From the NCBI GenBank assembly GCA_024640835.1, contig JAHEEH010000014.1, positions 1-12,694 of the forward strand: a stretch of DNA of 12,694 bases. Direction: 5' to 3'. The notes under the pieces were generated by a model. It was not told the DNA's origin. It searched no databases and was given only the letters and a program-made list of their open reading frames with translations. Of the stretch, positions 1 through 8,296 are shown in pieces (the first letter of the stretch is position 1; each line of letters starts with the position of its first letter). Both the position numbers and the translations under genes were made by a program. This stretch comes from Bacteroidota bacterium (GTDB lineage Bacteria; Bacteroidota; Rhodothermia; Rhodothermales; UBA10348).

Positions 1-1
1 G

Positions 2-535
2 GGCGATCCGGTGGAGTACGGGTATCGGTTCCAGGCGTCCAACCTGAGAAACGGCTGGCAGTACCTCTTCGCCGTGACCGCATTTGACACTGGGGATGCG
101 GATGCGGGCCTGGAGCCCTTCGAGTCCTCCCGTGTGAGCGGAAGCGTGCGGGTTTTTCCGGGTACCCCCGCGACGACGGATCGCCCCGTGGGCGTCTACC
201 CGAACCCCTACCGGGTCAACGCGGCATGGGACGGATCCTCTTCGCGCACGCGGAAGCTCAACTTCTTCAATCTTCCCTCCCGTTCCCAGATCCGGATCTA
301 CACGCTGAACGGCGAGATCGTATCCACCCTGGATCACGAGGCCGACTCGTACGCCGGCGACATCCGGTGGTACGCGGACCTCAGCGCCGACAATCGGCTG
401 CTCCCCGGCGGAGAGCATTCCTGGGACCTGCTGTCCGACAACGGCCTGGGCATCGCCGGCGGGCTGTACCTCTTCACCGTGAAGGACCTGGACTCGGGCC
501 GGGTGCAACGCGGCAAGTTCGTGATCATCAAATAA
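2..535 (+). CDS. C-terminal part of a secreted protein with FN3-like and FlgD/T9SS-type sorting domains (5' end outside window)
   Basis: The frame is open from the left edge to a TAA at 533-535, so only the last ~177 residues of a larger protein are visible; the GTG at 11 is not a credible start. The first ~50 visible residues (WQYLFAVTAFD, then a Glu-Pro-Phe-Glu-Ser-Ser run) look like the end of a fibronectin type III-like domain. From about position 190 a new module begins with VYPNPYRVN, a variant of the YPNPF signature that opens FlgD-Ig-like and T9SS C-terminal sorting domains. It continues with IRIYTLNGEIV and closes with GGLYLFTVKD and a GKFVIIK tail. This implies export to the cell surface, probably by T9SS. 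The next gene starts 10 bases after the stop, suggesting cotranscription. The function of the missing N-terminal part cannot be judged. Confidence 0.85.
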   Translation, partial: GDPVEYGYRFQASNLRNGWQYLFAVTAFDTGDADAGLEPFESSRVSGSVRVFPGTPATTDRPVGVYPNPYRVNAAWDGSSSRTRKLNFFNLPSRSQIRIYTLNGEIVSTLDHEADSYAGDIRWYADLSADNRLLPGGEHSWDLLSDNGLGIAGGLYLFTVKDLDSGRVQRGKFVIIK

Positions 536-545
536 CCCCATCCCC

Positions 546-2729
546 ATGAAACGTCGTGTTACCACCTGGATCGCTTTCCTAGTCCTTCTCGCGCCCGCCG
601 CATGGGCACAGACGGACGTGACGATCCGGCAGATCAACGCCATTCCGCAGGCCGGAATCGATGCCGTGAAGGCACTCGGTGCCGATGTCACCACTACCGA
701 TATCACGACCAACGTCCGGTCGGAGTACCTGGGGGAGAGCCTCCGCATCACGGGAGTGGTCCTGTCCGACCCACGGTACTCCGGTCTCTCCAGCGCCCCC
801 AACGGGACGGTATCCCGCATCCACTTCTTCGTGCGGGACACCACCGCGGCAACCCTCGGCCCGGCAGGGAACGACCTGCAGATCGTCGACGGCAACTATT
901 CGACCACCGGATCCCTCGGCCTGTTCGTGGGAGACGTCGTGACGATGGTCGGCGATCTTGCCTATTTCGGAACGGGCGTCCAGTTTTCGCCCCAGTCGGT
1001 CGAGTTCATCGGCACGGTCGAGGACCGGGGCCTTCCGTCGAGCATCCTGGACCCGGTCACCGTGACCATCGACCAGATCAACCAGTCGACCGGCGATTTC
1101 CTGGTGCGGGCGAACTGGGACAACTTCAATGACCTGAACCAGCAGTACGTCCGGATCGAGGGCGTGCAGGTGTGGCAATCGCCGAACCGGACGGACTCGA
1201 GACCCAACTGGGCGCTTCGTGACCCGTCGACGGGAGCCATCATCCAGAACGACGACATCTCGCTGGCCTACCGGAACGACAGGAGCGACTACACCAGCGA
1301 GTTCTTCGCCACCAACGATTTCACGGCGCCCCCTCCCGGCGCATCCGTGAACATCCAGGGGTTCGCCCTCCTGCGCACCAATTTCGACCCGTTCACCATC
1401 GGCGATCCTGCCGCCGCGATGCTCAAGATCGTACCGTGGACCCCCGCGGACCTCGAGATCACGCAGACGCCGCCCAACATCGAGAATCTCGTCGGCCCGT
1501 CGGGCGCCCCGGGGAACGCGCCGGTGACGGTCAGCGCCGACGTGACCGCCGACCAGACGCGGACGATTTCGAGCGTCCGTGTCCTCTACTCGACGACCTC
1601 CAATCCGACGGAGCAGGACGTCATGGGCGTGCTGTCTGGGGGCAACACGTATACCTTCGAAATCGAGGCCCAGGGCGACGGCGACTTCGTGACCTGGCAG
1701 GTCGAGGCGACCGACAACACCGGCGCGACGAGCCTGTCGACCACGAGGAGCTACAGAGTGCTGTACGGAGGCATCACGACCGTCAGCCACCTGCAGCGGA
1801 CCGCCCAGGACACGGAGGGCGACTCCCCGTTCGTCGGACAAACCGTTCCTATGGACATCACCGTGGTGCTCATGACGGATCCGGCGAACGCCGGGACGGG
1901 GCAGGACGACGTGGTTGCCGTACAGGATTCCAACGACCCGTGGTCGGGCATCGCGATCTACAACCAGGGCACGCCCTTCGCCGGGAATTCGCCCGGTGAC
2001 GCAATCCACATCACCGAGGCGCTGGTCTACGAGAGGTACGGCATGACCCAACTGCGGAACGTGACGTTCGAGGTGGTGGGCGTCGGCGGCGATCCGCTCG
2101 CTCCGGCCGTCGTATCGACCGGTCAGCTCGTAGACCGGAATATCGCCGAGTCGCTCGAGGGCATGTTCGTGCGCGTCGAGAACGTGACGGTCGTCGCCAC
2201 CAACGCCGACGCCCCGAGCGGACCGTACGGAGAGTTCCTGGCGTCTTCCGACGGAACCGTCGGGAACGCCGTCCGCGTGAATGACCAGTCGAGAGGTCTC
2301 GTCTACGAGGGCAACGATCCGGGTACCGTCTTCAGTCTGGAGCAGGATCTCGACTTCGTCCAGGGAACGCTGTGGTACTCGTTCAGCAACTTCAAGATCG
2401 AACCGGCGACGCTCGCGGACATCCAGATCCACAGCGGCGTTGCCGTCGAGGACGAGACGCTCCCCACCACGAGCCGCCTGCACCAGAACTTCCCGAATCC
2501 GTTCAACCCGACCACGTCGATCCTGTATGACGTCGCGGTGACGGGACGGGTCAGGCTGGCCGTTTACGACGCACTCGGCCGCGAGGTCGCCTTGCTCGCG
2601 GACGACGAGCGGACCGTCGGATCGTACACGGTGCAGTTCGACGCATCCCGCCTGGCGAGCGGACTCTACGTGTACCGGATGACGACCGCGGACCGGACGG
2701 TCACGCGGACCATGACCCTGGTGAAGTAG
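546..2729 (+). CDS. Secreted multi-OB-fold-like protein with T9SS type A sorting domain
   Basis: 727 residues. A signal peptide (KRR, hydrophobic run, AWA-Q cleavage around residue 21) supports the ATG at 546. Four stretches look like OB-fold-type beta domains, at about residues 24-157, 171-295, 409-512 and 515-628. They share a pattern such as VGDVVTMVGDLAYFGTGVQF, and GDAIHITEALVYERYGMTQL followed by SLEGMFVRVENVTV. The latter closely resembles the OB-fold region found upstream of the catalytic domain in ExeM/NucH-type extracellular nucleases (from memory, not searched). An Ig/FN3-like domain lies at about 306-405. Residues 639-727 are a canonical T9SS type A sorting domain: HQNFPNPFNPTTSI, VYDALGREV, LASGLYVYRM and a terminal VK. 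No EEP catalytic motifs are present, so this is probably a binding protein that may partner the nuclease encoded at 9529. Its start lies 10 bases after the previous stop. Domain boundaries are approximate. Confidence 0.9.
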   Translation: MKRRVTTWIAFLVLLAPAAWAQTDVTIRQINAIPQAGIDAVKALGADVTTTDITTNVRSEYLGESLRITGVVLSDPRYSGLSSAPNGTVSRIHFFVRDTTAATLGPAGNDLQIVDGNYSTTGSLGLFVGDVVTMVGDLAYFGTGVQFSPQSVEFIGTVEDRGLPSSILDPVTVTIDQINQSTGDFLVRANWDNFNDLNQQYVRIEGVQVWQSPNRTDSRPNWALRDPSTGAIIQNDDISLAYRNDRSDYTSEFFATNDFTAPPPGASVNIQGFALLRTNFDPFTIGDPAAAMLKIVPWTPADLEITQTPPNIENLVGPSGAPGNAPVTVSADVTADQTRTISSVRVLYSTTSNPTEQDVMGVLSGGNTYTFEIEAQGDGDFVTWQVEATDNTGATSLSTTRSYRVLYGGITTVSHLQRTAQDTEGDSPFVGQTVPMDITVVLMTDPANAGTGQDDVVAVQDSNDPWSGIAIYNQGTPFAGNSPGDAIHITEALVYERYGMTQLRNVTFEVVGVGGDPLAPAVVSTGQLVDRNIAESLEGMFVRVENVTVVATNADAPSGPYGEFLASSDGTVGNAVRVNDQSRGLVYEGNDPGTVFSLEQDLDFVQGTLWYSFSNFKIEPATLADIQIHSGVAVEDETLPTTSRLHQNFPNPFNPTTSILYDVAVTGRVRLAVYDALGREVALLADDERTVGSYTVQFDASRLASGLYVYRMTTADRTVTRTMTLVK

Positions 2730-2738
2730 GAAGGGTGC

Positions 2739-2770
2739 CCGGGAGGGGCCTGGCCCCAGGCCCCTCCCGG
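2739..2770 (+). terminator. Intra-operon GC hairpin (attenuator or mRNA 3'-end stabiliser)
   Basis: A perfect 13-bp inverted repeat (CCGGGAGGGGCCT at 2739-2751 and AGGCCCCTCCCGG at 2758-2770) with a 6-base loop lies 9 bases after the stop of the OB-fold gene and ends 8 bases before the GTG start of the next gene. No U-tract follows (ACCATTAC), so it is not a standard intrinsic terminator. It occupies the place where a ribosome binding site for the next gene would be. Likely roles are partial termination, protection of the upstream mRNA 3' end, or reduced translation of the downstream lipoprotein; these are inferences. Confidence 0.6.
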
Positions 2771-2778
2771 ACCATTAC

Positions 2779-4380
2779 GTGGCACGCTCCTCTGCCCATA
2801 TCCTCCTGGCAGCCTTCCTGCTGGCGTCCTGCGATGCGGGTTTCGACGGCCGGCCGGACGAGAACCGTCCGCCCGACACGGCGCTCAGCGTCCGGGACGA
2901 CAACCTCCTGGACAACCTGGGCGAAGAAGGACGGCTGCGATCCACGATCCGTCTGTCCTGGACCGGCGACGACCCGGACGGCTTCGTGGCCGGATTCGAC
3001 ATCCGCATTCATGAATTCGGAACTGAACCCGGGGCCGAGGCAGGCTGGGTCTTCACGACCTCGAACGATTCCCTCCTGCTCCTTCCGCTCGAGGGCGGCG
3101 AGTCGACGGCGAACGTGGTCGTGGAGGTCCGGGCCGTCGATGAACAGGGACTTCGCGATCCGACCCCCGCACGAAGTGTCTTCCCCATCCGAAACTCGCC
3201 TCCTGACATCGCGCTCAGTCAGTTCGAGCTCCCTCCCGACACGACGTTCACCGTCGTGTCGTTCGCCTGGCGTGCGCGGGATCCCGACGGAGAACAGAAC
3301 CTGTCCTCGATCGAAATCAGTCTGAACGACTCGACGTCGTTCGTGGAGATTCCGCCCGAGTTCGACTTCGTGACGCTCGTCGCAGACCAGGCGCAGGTCC
3401 CGGGTGGCGGTGAGGTGGAGACCCGCCTATTTCTGGGGCGCGGCGTGCAGGCCACTTCCATGCGGGTGCCGGGCATGCGGCTGGATGCAGAAAACACCTT
3501 CTACGTACGCGCACGGGACCAGGCGGATACCACCAGCGCCGTCGAACGGTTCGCCTGGTGGGTGAAGGGCAATCGAAGCGACGTCCTTTTCGTGAACGAC
3601 TACCGACTGGCGTCGAACGCGACGGTCCTCGGCTATCACCTGTCCGTGCTGGAGGACTATCTCCCCGCCGGATACGGAGTGGACCTCTGGGATCTGACCC
3701 GGCCGTACACGACCGGCTCGTCCGGTACGGTGCCCCGCTCCGGCGCCCTGCCGCCGGTCGCGGAGCCCATGCTCCGGATGACCCTGTCCCTCTACCGGTA
3801 CATCTACTGGGTCTCGACGAGCACGACAGGAGACCCGGGTACGGACAACATGCCGTTCGTCGCGCCGGCGATGCCGGAGTTCTTCGCGAACGGCGGCAAG
3901 CTCTTCGTGCAGTCCCCCGTTACGGTGTCCGGGATCGAGTCGGACTTCTCGGACAACGCGGCCGTGCTGCTCCTGCCGCTTTCCCGGCCGCTCGTGCTTC
4001 CCGACACCATCGGGCGACTGGAGCTCCGGCTCAATGCCCTGGTGACCCCGAGCACCATAGCGCAGGCGATGGGCCTCCCGGAGCTCGCATCGGAGCGGTT
4101 TTTCATCAACGTGCGACCGTACGAGGCCCTCGGGGCAGCGATCGAACCCCTGTACACGGGCGCGTTCGCGTACCGCACGACTACCGGTGGGTCGGGGGTA
4201 TGGACCTCGCCCACGACGGTCGCATCCATCAGTGCGGATCGACGCATAGCGCTCTTCTCTCTTCCGCTGGTCAACGACCTGACGCTCCAGCAGCAGTTCC
4301 GGATGACCTCTGGAAGCGGTGAGCCGGGCCGCGTCATCGTTCACGCGCTGCTCGGGGCGCTCTCCTTCCCCGGCCGATGA
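2779..4380 (+). CDS. Lipoprotein with two Ig/FN3-like domains and a C-terminal alpha/beta (GATase/ThuA-like?) domain
   Basis: 533 residues from a GTG start; no other start in frame gives the N-terminal leader. The leader ends in a lipobox, LLASC, with the acylated Cys at residue 18, so the product should be a membrane-anchored lipoprotein. Residues ~31-138 and ~139-260 are two beta-rich Ig/FN3-like modules; the first carries SWTGDDPDGFVAGFDIRI and the second FAWRARDPDG, a repeated pattern. From ~268 the composition changes to an alpha/beta pattern: DVLFVNDYR, then YHLSVLEDYL, GVDLWDL, YRYIYWVS and MPEFFANGGKLFVQSP. This spacing recalls the class I glutamine amidotransferase/ThuA-like fold, but I see no catalytic Cys-His pair, so an enzymatic role is not supported. 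The gene follows a hairpin, and its stop overlaps the receptor start by ATGA at 4377-4380, so the two are probably translationally coupled. Confidence 0.85.
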   Translation: MARSSAHILLAAFLLASCDAGFDGRPDENRPPDTALSVRDDNLLDNLGEEGRLRSTIRLSWTGDDPDGFVAGFDIRIHEFGTEPGAEAGWVFTTSNDSLLLLPLEGGESTANVVVEVRAVDEQGLRDPTPARSVFPIRNSPPDIALSQFELPPDTTFTVVSFAWRARDPDGEQNLSSIEISLNDSTSFVEIPPEFDFVTLVADQAQVPGGGEVETRLFLGRGVQATSMRVPGMRLDAENTFYVRARDQADTTSAVERFAWWVKGNRSDVLFVNDYRLASNATVLGYHLSVLEDYLPAGYGVDLWDLTRPYTTGSSGTVPRSGALPPVAEPMLRMTLSLYRYIYWVSTSTTGDPGTDNMPFVAPAMPEFFANGGKLFVQSPVTVSGIESDFSDNAAVLLLPLSRPLVLPDTIGRLELRLNALVTPSTIAQAMGLPELASERFFINVRPYEALGAAIEPLYTGAFAYRTTTGGSGVWTSPTTVASISADRRIALFSLPLVNDLTLQQQFRMTSGSGEPGRVIVHALLGALSFPGR

Positions 4381-7286
4381 GCGGCGTTCGACATATCGCA
4401 CTCTGGTCGATGCTCCTGTGCACCCTGGCGACCTCGGCGGCCGCGCAGGGAACGCTGCGGGGACACGTCACGGATGCCGAGCTCGGAGATCCGCTCATCG
4501 GAGTGAACATCCGGGTCGTGGGTACGGCATTCGGCGCTGCCACCGATCTGGACGGCTTCTACGAGATCGCGAATCTGAGGTCGGGCGAGTACACGCTCCA
4601 GGTCTCGTACATCGGCTTCGAGACCCGCCTGTACACGGCCATCGCCATCCACGAGGGTGAGGTCACGACGCTCGACATGCAGCTGCGTGAAGCGGTGCTC
4701 TCGACGAACGACGAGGTCGTCATCGTGGGCGAGCGACCGCTCGTCGACGTGGAGGAGTCGTCGTCCACGGCGCGTATCTCGCGGGAACAACTGGCGGCTG
4801 CTCCGCTCCGGGACATACAGGCCGCCGTGGCGTCCCAGGTCGGCATCGTGCAGGATCCGACGGGCCTCTATATCCGAGGAGGCCGGGCCGAGGAGACCGG
4901 TTTCATCGTAGACGGCGTATCCGCGAAGGACCCGCTCGCCGGAACCGGATTCGGACTCGACCTCGGCTCGAACGCCTTCTCGGAGATCGAGGTGACGACC
5001 GGGGGCGTCGGCGCCGAGTACGGCGATGTGACGTCCGGTGTCGTGTCGGTCCGTACGCAGGACGGAACCGATCGTCTCTCCGGTTCCTTCGCGCACAAGC
5101 GGGACGATCTCGGGTTCAACCGCGACACGGATTCCAATTTCAGGGAGGAGCTCTACGAACTGACCCTCAGCGGCCCCGTGGTTCGCGGGAAGCTCAGGTT
5201 CTTCGTGTCGGGGCAGGTGCAGCTCTCCGACGGGTTCACGCGGCTGGTCTCCACTCCGGACCAGGTGCGCTCTTCGCTCGTCGGATCGACGTTCTTCATG
5301 CCCCGCACGGGCAACCGGTGGAACGGCCTGTCCAAACTCACGTGGGAGGTTCGGCCGGGGACCCGGTTGCAGGCGTCCTACCAGCGCTCCCTGACCGTGA
5401 ACCAGAACACGCGCATGCTCCAGGTGACGGGCAACGACGCCGTGGTTCAGCCGGGCTTCCAGTACGCGTTCATCCTGCAGCCGGACAACGCGAACACCTA
5501 TGCGCACGACAACGTCATCAGCTACCTGAAATGGTCCCAGGTGCTGAACGAGAGCTCGTTCTTCGATCTGCAGGTGTCGAGACTCTTCACACGGCTACGA
5601 GCGGATGCCAACGGTCGTCCATGGCGTCCGGAAGCGGTGGACAGCGAACTGGATCCCTTCAGCGTCGTCACGTATCCGCCCAACGTATTCGTCGACCAGA
5701 ACGGAGAGCCGCTGGACCCCAACGCCCTCTTCGTGCTGCCGGGCCCCGGGCTCGTGAACAACGGGGGCATCGCCACGCGCTTCCATGACCATTTCGCGGA
5801 AGAATGGACCGTGCGCGCGACGTACACGCGTTTTTCCCGGTCCCAGGCCCATCGGACCGCGGCCGGCTTCGAACTGAAGCTCAATGACTACCAGTGGATC
5901 GACGTCGAACGTCCGTGGGTGGGCGCTCCCATCGGAACCGGTGACGACGCCGGCACGGGTCGCCTGGGCGAGAGCTCGGACATCTGGCGCGTCAAGCCGC
6001 GCCGCGGCGCCCTGTGGGCCACGCACCAGGTCCGCTACCGGGGCCTCATCGCCAATGCGGGCCTTCGACTCGAGAGCTGGTCGCCCGGCGACTACGTGGA
6101 TCGACTGGTGGACGACCCGGTCGCGCCCGTGCCGGAAAGCGTGCGGGCATCCTACCGCAGACGCACGGTGAGCCTCTTCGGGCTTCGCACCAAGATCCGC
6201 CTCCTGCCCAAGCTGGGCGTCTCGTTCCCGATCCAGGAGAACCGGGTCCTCTTCTTCAACTACGGTCACTCGACGCGGGTGCCGCATCCCACCTTCGTCT
6301 ATACCGGACTGGATCCATACTACCAGGACCGATCCTTCTTCTCGGACCTCGGCAACCCCGACCTCGACCCGGAGGTCGACATCTCGTACGAGTTGGGGCT
6401 GCGCACCCAGTTCTCCAGCGACGACGTGCTGAACGTGGCGGCATTCTGGCGCGACAAGTTCGACTTCATCACGGTGGAGAACGCCATCGTGAAGGATCCT
6501 ACCGGGCGGGACGTCATCCGGGCGTTCCGCATCAACGGGGACTTCGCCCGGGTACGCGGACTCGAAGTCTCGTATCTCAAGCGGATCGGCACCTGGTTCC
6601 AGAGCCAGCTCTCCGTCGCCTACTCGCGCGCCACCGGGCTGAGTTCGACCAACAACGACGCGCTCACCCAGTTTCTGGCGGTCGGTGATATCGACAACAC
6701 GTTCGAGACCCCGCTCGCCTGGGACCGTCCGTTCGACGCCAAGTGGAACGTGATCCTGAGCGGCGATCGGGACAACCGGCTTTTCGGCATTCCGGGCTCC
6801 CGCAGGATGCGCGTGTTCGTGTCGAGCACGGTCCGCAGCGGCCAGCGATACACACCGGTCGAGTTCAAGGGGCGGGAACTGGATCCCTTCACCGGACAGG
6901 CCGACTGGCGCCCGATATACGAGACCGTTCCGGATCCCGCCAGGCGATATGCCGAGGTCGGATCCGCCTGGTGGTGGTTCGACCTCAGCATCCAGAAGAG
7001 CGTCTCCCTCGCGGGCTCCGACGTGGTGTTCAATCTCGAGGTGACCAACCTCTTCAACCAGAAGAACAGCGTCATCGTCAATCCCGTGACCGGGACCGCG
7101 TACCCGGATGTGGATCCCTCTGCCGTCGACATGACGACCCTGCGTGCAAACCGGGACTACGACGTGGTGGCCGGGACGCGGGATCTCCGGTATGACGACC
7201 CCAACTCGAGCGGCCTTCCTCCGCTCAACCCGGCGCGATTCCTTCCGCAGCGCCACATCATGGTCGGGGTCACGTTGCAGTTCTGA
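4377..7286 (+). CDS. TonB-dependent outer-membrane receptor with N-terminal carboxypeptidase-regulatory-like domain
   Basis: 969 residues. A signal peptide (residues 1-24, ending SAAAQ) precedes a CarboxypepD_reg-like beta-sandwich at ~25-105 (GTLRGHVTDAELGDPLIGVN, DLDGFYEIANL, GEYTLQVSYIGFE). Residues ~112-121 (DEVVIVGERP) are where a TonB-box-like segment is expected. The plug domain follows at ~122-230, with GLYIRGGRAEETGFIVDGV at 163-181 and IEVTTGGVGAEYGDVTSGVV. The rest is a beta-barrel, with NFYGHSTRVPHP-like and FEDPDLDPE-type receptor motifs (here NYGHSTRVPHP and GNPDLDPEVDISYELGL). It ends HIMVGVTLQF, with the terminal Phe typical of BAM-assembled barrels. It should import a ligand across the outer membrane using TonB energy; the ligand is not predictable from sequence. 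It overlaps the lipoprotein gene before it (ATGA) and the PorV-like gene after it (TGATG at 7284-7288). No SusD-like partner is present; the neighbouring lipoproteins are of other types. Confidence 0.95.
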   Translation: MSGVRHIALWSMLLCTLATSAAAQGTLRGHVTDAELGDPLIGVNIRVVGTAFGAATDLDGFYEIANLRSGEYTLQVSYIGFETRLYTAIAIHEGEVTTLDMQLREAVLSTNDEVVIVGERPLVDVEESSSTARISREQLAAAPLRDIQAAVASQVGIVQDPTGLYIRGGRAEETGFIVDGVSAKDPLAGTGFGLDLGSNAFSEIEVTTGGVGAEYGDVTSGVVSVRTQDGTDRLSGSFAHKRDDLGFNRDTDSNFREELYELTLSGPVVRGKLRFFVSGQVQLSDGFTRLVSTPDQVRSSLVGSTFFMPRTGNRWNGLSKLTWEVRPGTRLQASYQRSLTVNQNTRMLQVTGNDAVVQPGFQYAFILQPDNANTYAHDNVISYLKWSQVLNESSFFDLQVSRLFTRLRADANGRPWRPEAVDSELDPFSVVTYPPNVFVDQNGEPLDPNALFVLPGPGLVNNGGIATRFHDHFAEEWTVRATYTRFSRSQAHRTAAGFELKLNDYQWIDVERPWVGAPIGTGDDAGTGRLGESSDIWRVKPRRGALWATHQVRYRGLIANAGLRLESWSPGDYVDRLVDDPVAPVPESVRASYRRRTVSLFGLRTKIRLLPKLGVSFPIQENRVLFFNYGHSTRVPHPTFVYTGLDPYYQDRSFFSDLGNPDLDPEVDISYELGLRTQFSSDDVLNVAAFWRDKFDFITVENAIVKDPTGRDVIRAFRINGDFARVRGLEVSYLKRIGTWFQSQLSVAYSRATGLSSTNNDALTQFLAVGDIDNTFETPLAWDRPFDAKWNVILSGDRDNRLFGIPGSRRMRVFVSSTVRSGQRYTPVEFKGRELDPFTGQADWRPIYETVPDPARRYAEVGSAWWWFDLSIQKSVSLAGSDVVFNLEVTNLFNQKNSVIVNPVTGTAYPDVDPSAVDMTTLRANRDYDVVAGTRDLRYDDPNSSGLPPLNPARFLPQRHIMVGVTLQF

Positions 7287-8296
7287 TGCGAAGCCGGCAG
7301 ATACCCATAGCGATCGTGCTCGTCGTCGCGACGGTTCTGCCCGCCGTGGGGCAGGTCCTGCCCTCGCTCGGCGGAGAGCGGGCCGGCACGTCCGGGTTCC
7401 AGTTCCTGAAGGTACCGGTGGACGCCCGGTCCGCCGCCCTCGGACAGGCGGTCGTGGCCCATGGAGGCGACGTGAGTGCGCTCTACTGGAATCCAGCGCT
7501 GGCTGCCACGGCACCCGGCCTGCAGGCCGGGCTCCATCATTCCGCCTATTTCGTGGATGTGACGCTCGATTACGCCGGCGTCATATGGCCCGTCCGGGGA
7601 ACGAACATGGCGGTCGGGGCGAGCCTGCAGATGCTGAATTCCGGTGAAATGGGGGTTACCACCGAGTTTCAGCCCTTCGGAACCGGAGAGACGTTCCGGT
7701 TGGTCGACCTCGCGGTCGGGCTCACCTTCGCCCAGGCACTGACGGACCTCTTCAGCTACGGAGTCACCACAAAGCTGGTTCGGGAGTCGGTCGCCGGGCT
7801 CTCGGCATCCACCGTTGTGGCGGACCTGGGGTTCCATTACGCGGTCGGGACGACGGGCCTGCAGCTTGCCGTCGCCCTTCGCAATTTCGGACTGGACGGC
7901 AGGCCGGACGGCTCCCTGGAGCGGCCCGTCATCGGGAATCCACCGCGGGTCGTCGAGACCGCGTTCGAGTCCATGACGCCACCCACGACCTTCCACATAG
8001 GGGCCTCGTGGGACGTCCTCCGGGGAGACCCGGACCAGTCGCTCCACGTCTCCACGCAACTCGACAACCCGAGTGACAACGCGGAGACCTGGAGCACAGG
8101 GGTCGAGTACGGATGGCGCGACACGCTCTTCCTGCGCACCGGGTACCGCTTCGGGATCGAGGAGTACACGACGCCGTCGTTCGGCGCGGGGGTCCAGGCG
8201 CCCGTCAGCGGTGCCCGACTTCGCTTCGACTACGGATTCAACCGCCTGGATCGACTCGGTGCCGTCCACCGCGTAGGGCTCAACGTCACGCTATGA
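7286..8296 (+). CDS. PorV/PorQ-family outer-membrane protein
   Basis: 336 residues. A signal peptide (about residues 1-23, ending AVGQ) is followed by the family hallmark at ~33-75: AGTSGFQFLKVPVDARSAAL, GQAVVAHGGDVSALYWNPA. The remainder has alternating beta strands of an FadL-like barrel, with LNSGEMGVTTEFQPFGTGET and repeated VGLTF/VALRNFGL strands, and ends HRVGLNVTL. In the Bacteroidota, PorV is an outer-membrane shuttle that helps T9SS substrates reach the attachment complex, and PorQ/PorV-like paralogues are common. Lying directly after a TonB receptor, and among genes for proteins with T9SS sorting domains, it may be a locus-specific paralogue rather than the housekeeping PorV. Its start overlaps the receptor stop by one base (TGATG), and its end overlaps the next gene by ATGA at 8293-8296. 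Confidence 0.9.
   Translation: MRSRQIPIAIVLVVATVLPAVGQVLPSLGGERAGTSGFQFLKVPVDARSAALGQAVVAHGGDVSALYWNPALAATAPGLQAGLHHSAYFVDVTLDYAGVIWPVRGTNMAVGASLQMLNSGEMGVTTEFQPFGTGETFRLVDLAVGLTFAQALTDLFSYGVTTKLVRESVAGLSASTVVADLGFHYAVGTTGLQLAVALRNFGLDGRPDGSLERPVIGNPPRVVETAFESMTPPTTFHIGASWDVLRGDPDQSLHVSTQLDNPSDNAETWSTGVEYGWRDTLFLRTGYRFGIEEYTTPSFGAGVQAPVSGARLRFDYGFNRLDRLGAVHRVGLNVTL

Noticed and set aside
579-2483. 634-codon open frame on the minus strand opposite the OB-fold gene
   Set aside because: GC-rich codon bias on the plus strand suppresses stops in the mirror frame. The product is rich in Arg, Val, His and Asp with no recognisable domain, and the plus gene has a signal peptide and sorting domain.
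5595-7514. 639-codon open frame on the minus strand opposite the receptor gene
   Set aside because: It spans the junction of two clear plus-strand genes and shows low-complexity Arg/Val/Glu/Gly composition, the usual mirror artefact.
8113-8292. Upstream extension of the propeller lipoprotein to a start at 8113
   Set aside because: It would overlap the PorV-like gene by 180 bases and bury the lipoprotein leader that begins at 8293.
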